From assembly GCA_035582835.1 (NCBI GenBank), contig JAYKAV010002508.1, positions 495,051-559,050 on the forward strand: 64,000 nt of DNA, written 5' to 3'. Shown here piece by piece: positions 32,301 to 41,921 of the stretch. Both the position numbers and the translations under genes were made by a program. Below the pieces are notes generated by a model. The model was not told the DNA's origin. It saw only the letters and a program-made list of their open reading frames with translations, and made no database searches. Source of the stretch: Phoebastria nigripes. Lineage: Eukaryota; Chordata; Aves; Procellariiformes; Diomedeidae. How positions within the stretch are numbered: position 1 is the stretch's first letter; every line of letters starts with the position of its first letter.

Positions 32301-35300
32301 GGTGAATGACCTCCCTGTCCTTATCTCGACCCATGAGCTTTTTCGTCTTATTATCTTCCCCTGTCTTGCTGAGAAGGGGGAATGAGAGAGCGGCTTCGTG
32401 AGCACCTGGTGGCAGCCAGCCAAGGTTCATCCACCATACTTACTTATATAAAGGGCTTTAAAATTTACTATGTAGATCCTGAGGAGGAAAGGCATCATGA
32501 AAACTTTTGAAAGTAATGTACTGTGTTTGTCAGATGAGATGGCAGATTTCTTCATTCGTATACTACTACACCTGATAGCCAAGCATTGGAGATAAGGCTG
32601 CACAGATACCTAGATAAAGAACTATGGGTGAAATTGGCACCTGTATGTGTTAAAAACATTATACAGTGAGCATTAATGGTTCAGGCAGGAGAATGGAATG
32701 AAAGCAAGCCAAATGTAGGTTAAAGAATGTTTCATGGGGGGCTGTCCACAATTCTTAGACCAGAGAAAATAGAAGCGGGTTTGATCATAGAGAATGGGGT
32801 TATCAAAAGAGCACCAAATCCCCTTTCAGTCCCCTTTCCCCCACCTCTAGGATGGATTAATCTATGGTGAAATTGGTCCTGCCAGACAATTGTCTCATCT
32901 CTCTTTCAAAACCTCAATAAACAGTGATTCCACAATCCCCCTTGGCAACGGGCTTTAGTGTTTAAGTTTCCTTAATATTAGGTAAAATTTCATAATGTCC
33001 AATCTAGTTCTTNCTTGCTGCAGTGTAATCTGATTTCTTTCTTCTTGTTTTAAATATGTGAAAATTGTTGTTACATCTCCTCTCAAAATAGATCTAGTTC
33101 TTTAAAAAATACTAGATCATGTTTTTTAGACCATTGATCATGTTTATTTGCTGTCTTCTGGATTCTTTAATGTTGATCCACATGTTGTTCTGAATTAAAT
33201 CTGTTACTCTCTCTTGGATACAACTGGAATCCTTCTGGAAGTTCAAGATGTGATTGATGGCTAATTGACTTTACTTTATTTCCATCATTGTTGCTTCTTT
33301 CTAATTTTACTTGTTTGGTTCTCCAGGAGCCCGTCTATAATGGGGATTCTTGCTGCAGATAGGAAATTTCTGGGTGAGATTGGTATACTAGACAGTGGAA
33401 TGCACATATATGGAGGAGAAAATGTGGAACTTGGCCTGAGGGTAAGCCTATTTTTTCATCTTTTTCTGAAAGACAGTGAAAATTAGTATGTGATTTTTTT
33501 GAAAGCACTCAGGCCACTGGTTGTTGTCCAAAGCATGGGTTAATATTTCAGAACAATTCTGTTTTATTTTGGGTACCAAAGGGAAGTGATAGATTTCCAA
33601 AAGTGTTTAAGGCTCATCAGCAGGTTCTTGTTGATACTTCTTAAGGATTTTGACTCCTGACACAAAAACCTAGTTCAGTGAGGAAATACTGAATCTCGCA
33701 TGATGTGGTTCTCTGCAGAAATTTAAGGTATATGTCTCTTGGCTCAGCAGAAGAATAAGATAAGATCAAGTTAAATGAAGTTATGTATTAGGAAAAAAAA
33801 ACAAAACAAAACCAGAAAGATGTCTGTCTGCCCTAGAAAGTAAAGTGTTCTTCAACTTTGGATGTCTTCAAATCAAGAATGGAGACTTTTTTTTTTTTTT
33901 TTTTTTTTGCCAGAGTAGTTTTATCTGGAGTGCCTTCAGCTATTAGGGAACATGTGAGAGCGCTAAAAATTCTATTGATGAGTATTTTTTTAAAATAATT
34001 GTGGTTGGAGATATTCTAGAAGACCTGAGAAGAAAAAAAGTGAATATAGCACTTATCTCTATAAAGAAGAGAATGGATGGTAGGATGTGAGAATTATAAA
34101 CCTGTTAGCAAGACTTAAATGTCTAGGAAAAAAGGGTTTGATTATTCTCTTCCTCTGTAAATATGAAAACTAGGGGGCTTTGAAAGAAGTTAGTAATGCG
34201 TTTCAAAATGAGCATGAGGAGGAGGTACTTCATTCTTCTAGTAGCAGACCAGACCAACAGACCAGGAGCAGAGCTCCTTCCAAAGAGTATTGTGGGTCTT
34301 AAAAACTTGCAGCTATTTGCGGGGGGACTGAACAGTTATGGAAGAAAAACCTACTCGGAGTTAGTAAACAAAAGTGAATCACAGGAATATGCAGAAAATC
34401 CCCTGACCTGAAAATAACTGCGGGCTGTGAGAGGTAACACCTCTTAACCTTCCCCAGGAATAAGTTTGCAGTCACTGCAGGATACAGAATACTAGGCTAG
34501 ATGGACCATTGGTCCAGTATGGGCATTTTCTCATGTTCTTACAGCTTTCTCTTTTTTGTTCTGGTATCTATTAGTAACCACATAAAAGATAATACAGACA
34601 ATATACATTCGTCTGAACAAATTATGTCAAACAAGTCTAGTTTATTTTTCTATAACAGCGTAGCATGCTTTGTGCAAAGAAGAAAAACAGCAGTAATTAG
34701 GAGAAACATAAGGAATAAACAGCTACAGAGGTGCAGGTTGGGGAACATCCAGCTAGAAAAGAACTGGGAGTAACAGACTTTGTATGGGTCAATGTGGCCA
34801 TGCAGCAGGATGGGAAAGGGTGGCATTGATGATCCTTCTCTTCTACTGCTAAGTTCTCTTCTGGAGTTGTGTTTTGAGTTCTGGGACCACACATCAGGAA
34901 AGATGTAGAGCAATTGAAGACACTGAAGGAAAGGAAAGAGAACAAATATAGTTCCTGCAATATGTGACATTATAGCAGAGATAGGCCTAAATGAGGTTAT
35001 TTGATTTGTAGAAGAGACAATCAAGAGGAGATATAGCAAAGTCTTCCAAACATGCTAGATCCTATGTTAAACAAAGCCCCTGTGTGTGAGGCACCACACT
35101 GAGTCACATGGATGTACTAACTTGGTTTGATACTATATTGGAGATGTTGACACATTTCTCCATTACTCATGGTGGATGTGGCCAAAGACCCCATGCTTCA
35201 GATTCTGTGAGATTGAAATGTCACGTGTGATCACCTCACATCACGTGAGGCAGGTTGTGAATTAATATTTCAGTTCTGTTGCTTGAAAATACATTTACAC

Positions 35301-38300
35301 TTTATTCTTTATTGCCCTGCACCATTCACAGTGGAGGCAACGTATGTCTGTAGTCATTTACTCAAATGCTGAAGGTGAAAACAATGGAGAATCAGTTCCA
35401 TTAAAACACAAAGCTGCTCTGAAAATTGACTGTAAAAATAGTATTAAAGGTCTCTGTTTATTTCCATCCTGAGAGTTTCTTGTGTCAAATGTGCTTTAGC
35501 AAGCAAGCAGCCTCTTATGTTTTTCTTTAGCCAGCTGCCAGCCCTGGAAAATTTAATCTGAAGATGTGAAAGAAGTCTATAGCACACAGTGGAGCATTAC
35601 GTGGTGATCCCTAAACTAGTACAATAAGTCTGCATTGTGCAGTGCCATGTGGACTTGCCAGCTTGAGTTCAGTTCTGCATAGCTGCTCGTCTTTTGAAGA
35701 GCTTCCATACTTACACTGGTTCATGTACAGTCAGTTTGGGTGTGTTTGTTTTGGACCTTCGGCACTTTTGAAGCATTGGTTGTGGCCTGCTTAGGTATCT
35801 CTTTGAATTCCATGTAGATATTTTCCAGGAATCCACTCGATTTTTTCTTTCTCTTGAATTGTCCCTAGTGTGTAAGATTTTGCAGGACCAGTTTTGCTCT
35901 TGGCATGTCCCAGGTAATGTCACTGCTTCTGAAGGATTCAGGCCCAAAACCACCACAGTATTTAGCAGTCTAGCTCCTAGTGAGATCAGTTGGAGGTACG
36001 TACCAATTTGCCTTAGTGCATCTATGCCAATTGAGCTGAATGCCTTGTCACAGGAAACTGGTGAATAGTTTTGTTAATGGTGATGGCAAAGAAAAAGAAC
36101 AAAGAACATGCCTTTACTCTCCTGGACCTGTGATAGGGCTACACACAGTAGAAATGAAAGGTATTGAAAAATTCTTTTCATTCACTCAAGCCAGGAAATA
36201 GAGCTTTGAATGTTGAGGGCCTGCCAGTTCATCTGGTGAAGGAGTTGGGGGAGCAGAAATGGGAGCACTTTAACAAAAAGTGCAAAGAGTTTGAATAAAT
36301 AGGCAACTTTACCTCAAATTCTTTCTTCTTGACCTAGGCCTGGCAGTGTGGAGGTAAAGTAGAAGTGCTACCCTGTTCAAGAATCGCTCATTTGGAAAGA
36401 GCTCACAAGCCTTACTTGCCAGACTTGAGCGTCACGGTGAAACGCAACGCCTTGCGGGTAGCCGAAGTGTGGATGGATGACTACAAGTACATGGTCTACT
36501 TTGCATGGAATCTTCCAATTGAGGTGGCAGTGTCTCTCTGTGTTTCAAATTGGAATCGAAAGTCTAAAAGTGGTCAAATAAGAGCATGTGGTCACACAAA
36601 AAGAGGCATAGTGTGGTTGTAAGAGTCACTGTGAAAAAAAAAAAAAAATATTGATATGTTAATAATTATTGATGTGGATGGCATCCAAGAGCCATGATCA
36701 TAGCCATATTCCTCTTAGGCTCAGACCAAGAGCTAATGCCTAGCTTAAAGAATATAAAATGAAATTGTTTAACATGTATTTTAACTTTTTTAGGGAAAGT
36801 AGGGAATATTTTACCTGGAATATTCATAATTTTGCATGAAAGAGCATGTCTCTAATGATCTGGGTGTCCCTGAATATCTTTTAAAGAAACAAAATTGAAC
36901 TTTAAATAGAGAATTCAATTCCTCTTCATCACATACCCAACGACTCTTATTAAGTGAGCTCTCCTCTCTGCAGCCCAAAGTTCTGCTTTTGTTTTCCTGG
37001 AACAAAAAGAGGAAAGTCTTATAGCATCCTTGGAAGGATGAAAAATGGTAATACCAGGAAATTAAGAACTTTCCTTCAATAATAATAATCTAAGTCCTTT
37101 AAATTACAGGTTTTTTTCTCCTTTTGATTAACTTCAGTACTTCTGAATATGGTTTTAACTTTTCTCCAGCACAACTGTTGAGGATATTGGAAGTGTCAAG
37201 ACCAGGTGTTTTGAGTATTGATAACTTCAGTTAATTAAAAAAACTATATGAATTTTCCCAGCCTGCACTTCAGTGGATTTATGAATCTTTAACAAAGGAA
37301 GAAGAGCCTCCCACCTCCTTCTGTTTTCTTGAATAGATATTAAAGAAACAAATTAAAATATATAGTCATATAGCATAAATTAAAACTTCAGAAGAATCCA
37401 CTTTCCTTCCCCATTAATTAACTTTCCGAAATATTTGGAATTTTCATCTGAAAATGCTAGTCATCAAAAACTAAGCCATTGGTAGGAACACGAGTATCAG
37501 TTTTAGCACTGAATGAAACTTGAGTAAAACTTGTTCATCTTTAATGACCCCCCATCCCTTGGGATGTACAAGTCTATTCGAAATTCCTAACCTAACTTAT
37601 TCAGGTCACAGACTGCATTTTACAGAACTGCTTAAAGACAGGGTGTAAGCTCCTGTTGGACTGATTTCTGTCAAACTTTCCTGCTGGAGCTGTTCCACTT
37701 TGCATAAGAAGTTACATAGTCTTGGAGACAATAGTTTGAATCTTGATTGCTCCCATATGAGATGAGCGTCACAGTCAACAGACTATTGATCAAAGTAAGA
37801 TTGTTAACAAGCTCTGTCTTATTTTTCACTTTGAGCTAGATTTTTTTTTTGTCAGTACGAAAACTACTTCCTAACCATATCTAACTTTGATATTCTTTAT
37901 ATTTATGAAGTCTTAACATGTTAAGTTTTCAGTAATTTATTGGAACCTCTAGGCAAACATGTTCTGAAATTCTGAGGTTTAAAAAATGTACAGTTTTTTT
38001 TTTTTAAATATATTTTTTATGTTATGAATAGACAATATGGAGAAATAAATCTGTATTTTCCCTAGTTTCCCAGACCACCTTAATGTTCTGAAGTTAAATA
38101 TGTTGTTCTTGCAGAATCCTGGAATAGACTTTGGAGATGTTTCTTCCAGAAAAGAGCTAAGGAAAAAACTGAACTGTAAAGGCTTTGACTGGTACATAAA
38201 AAACATTTACCCTAATTTAATATTTCTTCCCAACATTGTTGGCTATGGAACAGTAAGTATTGAGTCTGTTTATTTGAAATACGGAACAACTAATTAGCTC

Positions 38301-41300
38301 TACTGTTATGAAGAATTGCTCTGTTATGAAGAATTGCTGTGAACACTATTTTGCTGATTATGATATATTTTCCTAGAAACTTTAAAAAGACTTTTACATG
38401 TTTTTCTAGACACTGAAGCTTTCTAAAGTCTTTTTCATATTAGTTGTCAGTCTAGAATTTCTTAACTGTGGTTATTGTGTATGTACTGATGGGAGTACAA
38501 CAGTAGTTTGGGAAAGTGCTTAACATGCATTTTTTTTTTACTGCATGCAAAACTCATCTATTGACCAACAAGAGTGGATCAGTATCTTCTTGTAAGGGCC
38601 TGAATTTTTCAATGGAATATATGGATTTTTTTCTGCAGAGATTAGCAGGATAATTTGGAAAGCATGCAGACATGAATCAAGATAGCATGTAATACATTGG
38701 AAGTCAGGCCACTGTTTGCAAAAGAGAGAACTAATCATCCAGGCTGCAGTGGCTTCTTAATATAGGTAGGCATTTTCTAGACCCAAGCTTGCCTACGTTG
38801 CTGGAGCTGGGCAGTGGTACTCACCTGTTTGGAGCTGCCTGGTGACTTCTGACATGGTGCTACCTGGCACGATGTCGATGAGTCTTTGAAGGACCTTAGG
38901 TTTGCTTTTGATTTTTGCTGTGATGAATCATTTCTACAAAGGTAATCTGAGATTTCTTTTCTAAACCCATATTGTATCTTCCACTTCAGGATTTGATGCA
39001 GAGCTCTGAATAAACTAGCCTTGCTCTCAGGACAGTTTCTAAAACTAGCGGTGAGGAGTTGAAAACAGGATTGCCATTCCTCATGGTAAATTTCCTGTTT
39101 TATTCTGCAGATGAAAAACACATTGAAAGAAGACATCTGTATCGATCAAGGCCCTGTCCCTGGAAACACACCAATTGTGTATCCCTGTCATGCATACTCA
39201 CCACAGGTAATGCAAGCAACTGATCAGATCTTCACGTATGAGCTGTTGCTAACTGTTCCTTTCAAGCCTCCACAGGGCCATGAAATAGGCACTTCAAAAC
39301 TATTATCTCTGTGCTATCTAAAGGGGAATATTAGCCTTTATTTCATTAAATTCTGCTCCCCAATGCAACTGGCAGCAGAGCAGGTTCCCGTGGAGATCTA
39401 AGTGCATTAAACTAAGGCTTTTGGTTTAGCCTTGCTAAAAAATTGTGAGGCCTCATGTTGATCCAGATTGATCTTGTTGATTAACAGAAGATCAGTGGGA
39501 TGAATGGGAGAGAGGTGGAGCNCTTCCTCACACCTCACTGCCTGTCCTCTCAGTAGGAGGGAAGCTAAGGGTTACCATTCAATTGTAAGCATCTTGCTTT
39601 TTTTCATTGGAAAGCAGAAAGATGTTGTATAGGGTCAAATTCATCCTGGTTTAATTACTGAGAGATCAGTGAATGCTGGTGCTGTACAGCTGATACCTCT
39701 CAACACCAGTTTTGGAACTGTCTGCTATCATCTGCTGATGAGATTTCCCTGGTATCTTAAATCACTGACAGTGGTGTCACCTTCCCTTTCAGCACATCTT
39801 TTATCACAGCACTGGAGAAATGTATGTAGGAGGTTTACGTGCCCGACGGAATACAATTGATAGATGCCTAACAGACCCTGGAAATGGGAACCTGCCAGTT
39901 TTAGAGCAATGTGACACAGCTGTGAATAAAGGCCTGAACTTGCACTGGGATTTTAAGCAGGTAGGTGGATTTCTATATCCCCACATTTCAATAAGCTTTC
40001 CCACTGTAATGAATCCTTAGACACTTTCCTTGCAAAGCAGTTTGCTTCTGAATAATGTTGCCTCCATTTCAAGACTTGCAGGTGCCACTGCAAGAGCCAT
40101 GGTGAAGCTGATTGAGTCTTCAGGGGTATATGATGTTAAAAACAAGGGGATGGTCACACAACTGAAGCTGACTTCAGAGTTACCAGAATTTAACCAGTTC
40201 TCACTTGTTGTCTGAACCATAGCCACTTATTTGTCCTCCAACTGTCTGTCAGTCTTGGTGGAATCAGCTGGTTTAAGCCTTTTACTTAATGGTTTAAGTC
40301 TTTTAATTTTTAGCTGGGCNGACTAAAAACACTCACTTGCTCAGTTGTCACAGTTCAGCTACCGGGCAGGGAATGTGCAAGCCCAGGTGCCTCTGTTGCT
40401 TTTGATGGTCTGACTATACATTGTGAACTCTCTCCACTGTCCACCATCTGTCTTCCCAGCATCCTCATGGAACCTGTTGGTCTTAGGAAAAAAGCGGGCT
40501 GATGCCTCGTCCTGCTCACTCTCTGGTACCATAATCTGTACCAGGTCTGAGCATGGAAATCCTTGTTGGAGATCAGGCTAGGTTCATCCTTTCAAGAGCT
40601 CAGGTTACAGCTGGCCATTAGAGCCCTCACGCCATGTTCACTTGTCTCCATTTGTGCAGGATTTATGCCAGCCGATGCCGACATGCTGAAGATCCCAAGT
40701 GATACTTTCATATTCTGTATTCAGTCCTCTGAATACAGAATATGATAATACTAGCTTAGTCAGATAGTCTAAGACAGATACTGCCCTTCTGCTGGGGCAG
40801 GATAAACAGGCAGCAGCAATAAGGATGGAGGGAGAAGTGGCAGCTTCTCCCCTCTCAGGCAGTTCAAACCTTATTAGCTTTATGTAATTAATAATTAATT
40901 AGTTTTACGTGTAATGTATGGGCCTGCTTACTGTATCCCCCTCTCAGTGAAAAACTAAGCAGGAGACAAGTCTTGTGAGAGAGTGGTAGAGAATAGAGGA
41001 GTTGAATTGGTGAAAGACAAAGGTTTCAGTGATGTGCACCAAATAATATAGACCTACACGGCCCACAGAAGTTCTGCTAACACGGGCTTTCCTTTATCTT
41101 TAGTTTGGTCTGTAACCACAAAACTTAAAAAAACTTGCAGGTATGTTTCTGGAAGATTTAGACCCCCCTTAAAAGTAAACCTTCAGTTCCTTGTGTGCAT
41201 CAAGCATTATCATAGTGAAACAACTGGCTGCCTGAAGGAGCTGGTTAAGATCCTGTTCTGGAGCCCAACCCCTTACGCAAATCCTCATTTCCAGCATGAT

Positions 41301-41921
41301 GAATTGACTTGATCACACCCCACCCCATTTACAATAGTTGGTACTGAAATATTGACTTAGAGATAAGAGATTAATATTCTCTTACCTGTTATTAGCTCTA
41401 TTCTTTCAAAAGAGGATGCAGTATTAAAATTTACTAAAACAATTTTTTGAACTGTAAAAATAACCCCAAACACCCCACAAAAAACAAACAACACTCCCCT
41501 TCTCCCCCAACTCCAACAAAACAGACACAAAATATATCTCTCAATATATTTTAATATGCCTTGCAGAGTTCCATAAGCTGTCATGAGTCATTAGCCTGAG
41601 AAAAACACAACATTTTTCTTTCAGGTCTGTGACCTACTAGTGTTTCTCAGACACANTTGTAGAGGCCAAAAGAATTGCTTCCTGACTAAGCACTAAATTT
41701 AGAAGCCCTCAGCTTCTCTCATATTTCCTTTCTTTTTGTAGGGATCAGCCGTAATCAACAGGAGCACTAAACGATGCCTCGAAATCACAGCAGATGATCC
41801 AGTTTCATACAGACTTGTAATGCAGACCTGCACAGGACAAAGGTGGAATATCCAACACACGGTTAAGGACTGGGGAAAGACAAACGACCTGGAACAGAAG
41901 ACACAGCACTCAGAGCACTGA
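18933..41921 (+). CDS. GALNT8: GALNT8, complete 11-exon coding region
   Basis: This is a polypeptide N-acetylgalactosaminyltransferase 8-like protein, a type II Golgi membrane protein of the mucin-type O-glycosylation family (GT27). Exons: 18933-19128, 22041-22329, 26878-27044, 28126-28309, 30272-30469, 33327-33441, 36338-36523, 38115-38252, 39111-39206, 39793-39960, 41742-41921. All introns are GT/AG and phases join to 638 codons; human GALNT8 is about 637. Layout: membrane anchor at residues 10-27, a stem to about 110, then the catalytic domain with DDYSSN near 212, DAHIEVN (D270, H272) and YGGENVEL at 373-380, and a ricin-type lectin domain from about 530 (CLTD 548, CLE 591, [11 protein letters not shown] at the end). 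Family-typical WGGEN is YGGEN here and DSHCE is DAHIE, as I recall for GALNT8 and relatives; activity may be low or altered. It lies next to NDUFA9 as in mammals. One N (22200) hides one codon. Confidence 0.93.
20285..21245 (-). mobile_element. CR1 LINE fragment with internal A29 run
   Basis: A diverged reverse-strand CR1 in GALNT8 intron 1 encodes thumb and RT pieces ([19 protein letters not shown]; the region of the FADD box is broken). An uninterrupted A29 tract (20307-20335) sits inside the 3' part, where CR1 normally reads CCAGTGT...TTTAGAT, so it is an expansion or insertion. Confidence 0.85.
21271..21650. repeat. Diverged tandem duplication, ~190-200 bp period
   Basis: Two units with the same order of blocks: TCTGTGCCT (21282, 21482), TATGGCA, ACCTTGAGAGAT, AGAAGTCAAA, GGCTCATTT/GAGCTCATTT and CTTCAAGA-CAATATG (21441, 21630). 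The offset is 200 at the start and 189 at the end because of small indels. The ancestral unit is not a family I recognise. Confidence 0.75.
22041..22329 (+). CDS. GALNT8: GALNT8 exon 2 (stem, start of catalytic region)
   Basis: The acceptor is tttcaatcag. The exon encodes a charged stem ([18 protein letters not shown]), then [16 protein letters not shown] and [17 protein letters not shown], which is diagnostic for GALNT8. The base N at 22200 leaves one residue unknown. The donor gtgcag at 22330 is weak but is the only one that keeps the frame into exon 3. Confidence 0.88.
22330..23330 (+). other. GALNT8: GALNT8 intron 2, first part
   Basis: One kilobase of unique-looking AT-rich sequence before the CR1 cluster. 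I see no feature in it. Confidence 0.5.
23331..25756 (-). mobile_element. CR1 LINE, long, recent, broken ORF2
   Basis: This is the longest uninterrupted CR1 in the window, in GALNT8 intron 2, antisense to the gene. Reading up the reverse strand: endonuclease C-terminus ([31 protein letters not shown]), the linker ([40 protein letters not shown]), the RT ([29 protein letters not shown]) and the 3' tail. Scattered N bases and frameshifts break it. It ends abruptly at 25756 against a CR1 in the opposite direction. Confidence 0.93.
25754..26121 (+). mobile_element. CR1 LINE 3' end, opposite orientation
   Basis: Plus-strand CR1 from GAGAAGAGAAGGCTCCGGGG to the terminal CTATTCTATGATTCTA. It encodes [38 protein letters not shown] and [19 protein letters not shown]. 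Its tail (TTTAAAAGGTCCCTTCCAAT) differs from that of the adjoining copy, so these are two insertions. Confidence 0.92.
26122..26877 (+). other. GALNT8: GALNT8 intron 2, last part
   Basis: AT-rich unique sequence with two A-runs (26190-26215) and no recognised element. Confidence 0.5.
26878..27044 (+). CDS. GALNT8: GALNT8 exon 3 (nucleotide-sugar-binding fold)
   Basis: It encodes [20 protein letters not shown], then [19 protein letters not shown] and the DDYSSN turn of the GT-A fold. Acceptor attacag, donor gtaagt. Confidence 0.93.
28078..28096. repeat. Poly(T) run before GALNT8 exon 4
   Basis: Nineteen consecutive T, ending 29 bp before the exon 4 acceptor. Confidence 0.9.
28126..28309 (+). 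CDS. GALNT8: GALNT8 exon 4 (DxH motif)
   Basis: It encodes the helix-rich part [18 protein letters not shown] and the metal-binding D-x-H motif as LDAHIEVN (D270, H272). The acceptor tttag is 29 bp after a T19 run. The frame continues through donor gtaaga with a split W codon. Confidence 0.93.
28310..30271 (+). other. GALNT8: GALNT8 intron 4
   Basis: Parts of 28440-29990 look retrovirus-LTR-like (AATAAA complements at 28455 and 28482, CTCTCTGACC and GGGGTCCAGCAAAA blocks), but I could not find matching ends or target duplications. No gene is visible. Confidence 0.3.
30272..30469 (+). CDS. GALNT8: GALNT8 exon 5
   Basis: It encodes [34 protein letters not shown] and [15 protein letters not shown], matching GALNT8 in order. 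The acceptor tggaag has a poor pyrimidine tract; donor gtaagt is strong. Confidence 0.92.
31106..31177. repeat. Long imperfect palindrome (33-bp arms)
   Basis: Arms 31106-31138 and 31145-31177 match at 29 of 33 positions around a 6-base loop (CTATGA). The inner nine pairs from the loop (TTGCTGGTA/TACCAGCAA) are perfect. In a + strand transcript two of the four mismatches would be G-U pairs. Confidence 0.9.
31303..32438 (+). mobile_element. Solo LTR, complete, 1.14 kb, in GALNT8 intron 5
   Basis: Flanked by perfect 5-bp duplications CTTAC (31298-31302, 32439-32443). It carries a CCAAT box (31448-31452), a TATA-like ATATTTAAG (31483-31491), many units of the GTGGGACCCACACTGGAGCA type, and AATAAA at 32246-32251. 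The ends have drifted from TG..CA to TT..TA. The open frames inside (for example 31774-32250) are LTR sequence, not genes. The 5-bp duplication suggests a class III (ERVL-like) avian ERV. Confidence 0.92.
32860..33245 (-). mobile_element. Ancient CR1/L3-like LINE remnant
   Basis: Reverse-strand CR1-type blocks in order: CCCCCTTGGCAACGGGCTTT, TAGTGTTTAAG, CCTTAATATTAGG, TAATGTCCAATCTA, CTTGCTGCAGTGTAA and CATCTCCTCTCAAAATAGA. Divergence is high, typical of CR1 copies predating bird diversification. Confidence 0.7.
33327..33441 (+). CDS. GALNT8: GALNT8 exon 6 (GGEN motif)
   Basis: It encodes [19 protein letters not shown] and [14 protein letters not shown]. The GalNAc-T signature WGGEN reads YGGEN here (Y373). 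Acceptor ctccag, donor gtaagc. Confidence 0.93.
33887..33908. repeat. Poly(T) run, 22 bases
   Basis: An uninterrupted T22 in GALNT8 intron 6. Confidence 0.9.
34196..34545 (+). mobile_element. Ancient CR1 3' end
   Basis: The end reads GGCTAGATGGACCATTGGTC, then CAGTATGGGCATTTTCTCAT and GTTCTTA. This is the hallmark tail of old sauropsid CR1 families (CTAGATGGACC...GTATGGC...TTCTTATG), unlike the ATTCTATG tail of the young copies here. Confidence 0.75.
34660..35045 (+). mobile_element. Ancient CR1 ORF2 remnant
   Basis: Plus-strand sequence corresponding to the CR1 thumb region: CTTCTGGAGTTGTGTTTTGA, CATCAGGAAAGATGTAGAGC, GTAGAAGAGACAATCAAGAGG and AGATATAGC. It is old and has no intact frame. 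Confidence 0.6.
36338..36523 (+). CDS. GALNT8: GALNT8 exon 7
   Basis: It encodes [40 protein letters not shown] and [18 protein letters not shown]. The end is fixed by homology (NLPIE then NPGIDFGD in exon 8), leaving the poor donor gtggca at 36524. Confidence 0.92.
36524..38114 (+). other. GALNT8: GALNT8 intron 7
   Basis: AT-rich with an A15 run near 36634 and a T10 run near 37995. No repeat family or gene is recognised. If unspliced, the exon 7 frame runs on to a stop at 36620-36622. Confidence 0.5.
38115..38252 (+). CDS. GALNT8: GALNT8 exon 8
   Basis: It encodes [20 protein letters not shown], then [15 protein letters not shown] and NIVGYGT. Acceptor cttgcag, donor gtaagt. Confidence 0.93.
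38303..38338. repeat. Perfect tandem duplication, 2 x 18 bp
   Basis: Two identical adjacent units CTGTTATGAAGAATTGCT, 50 bp into GALNT8 intron 8. Confidence 0.95.
39111..39206 (+). CDS. GALNT8: GALNT8 exon 9 (catalytic/lectin linker)
   Basis: It encodes [20 protein letters not shown], then [12 protein letters not shown], the linker into the lectin domain. Acceptor ttctgcag, donor gtaatg. Confidence 0.92.
39793..39960 (+). CDS. GALNT8: GALNT8 exon 10 (lectin domain, first part)
   Basis: It encodes [35 protein letters not shown] and LHWDFKQ: the ricin-type beta-trefoil pattern with cysteine-containing CLxD segments. Acceptor ctttcag, donor gtaggt. Confidence 0.92.
40708..40745. repeat. Perfect hairpin, 17-bp arms, 4-base loop
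   Basis: Arms 40708-40724 and 40729-40745 (TCATATTCTGTATTCAG and its exact complement) surround the loop TCCT, within GALNT8 intron 10. Confidence 0.95.
41742..41921 (+). CDS. GALNT8: GALNT8 exon 11 (lectin domain end, stop)
   Basis: It encodes [35 protein letters not shown] and a polar tail ([14 protein letters not shown]) that looks about ten residues longer than the human end. The stop is TGA at 41919-41921. Confidence 0.92.
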   Translation, partial: GSAVINRSTKRCLEITADDPVSYRLVMQTCTGQRWNIQHTVKDWGKTNDLEQKTQHSEH

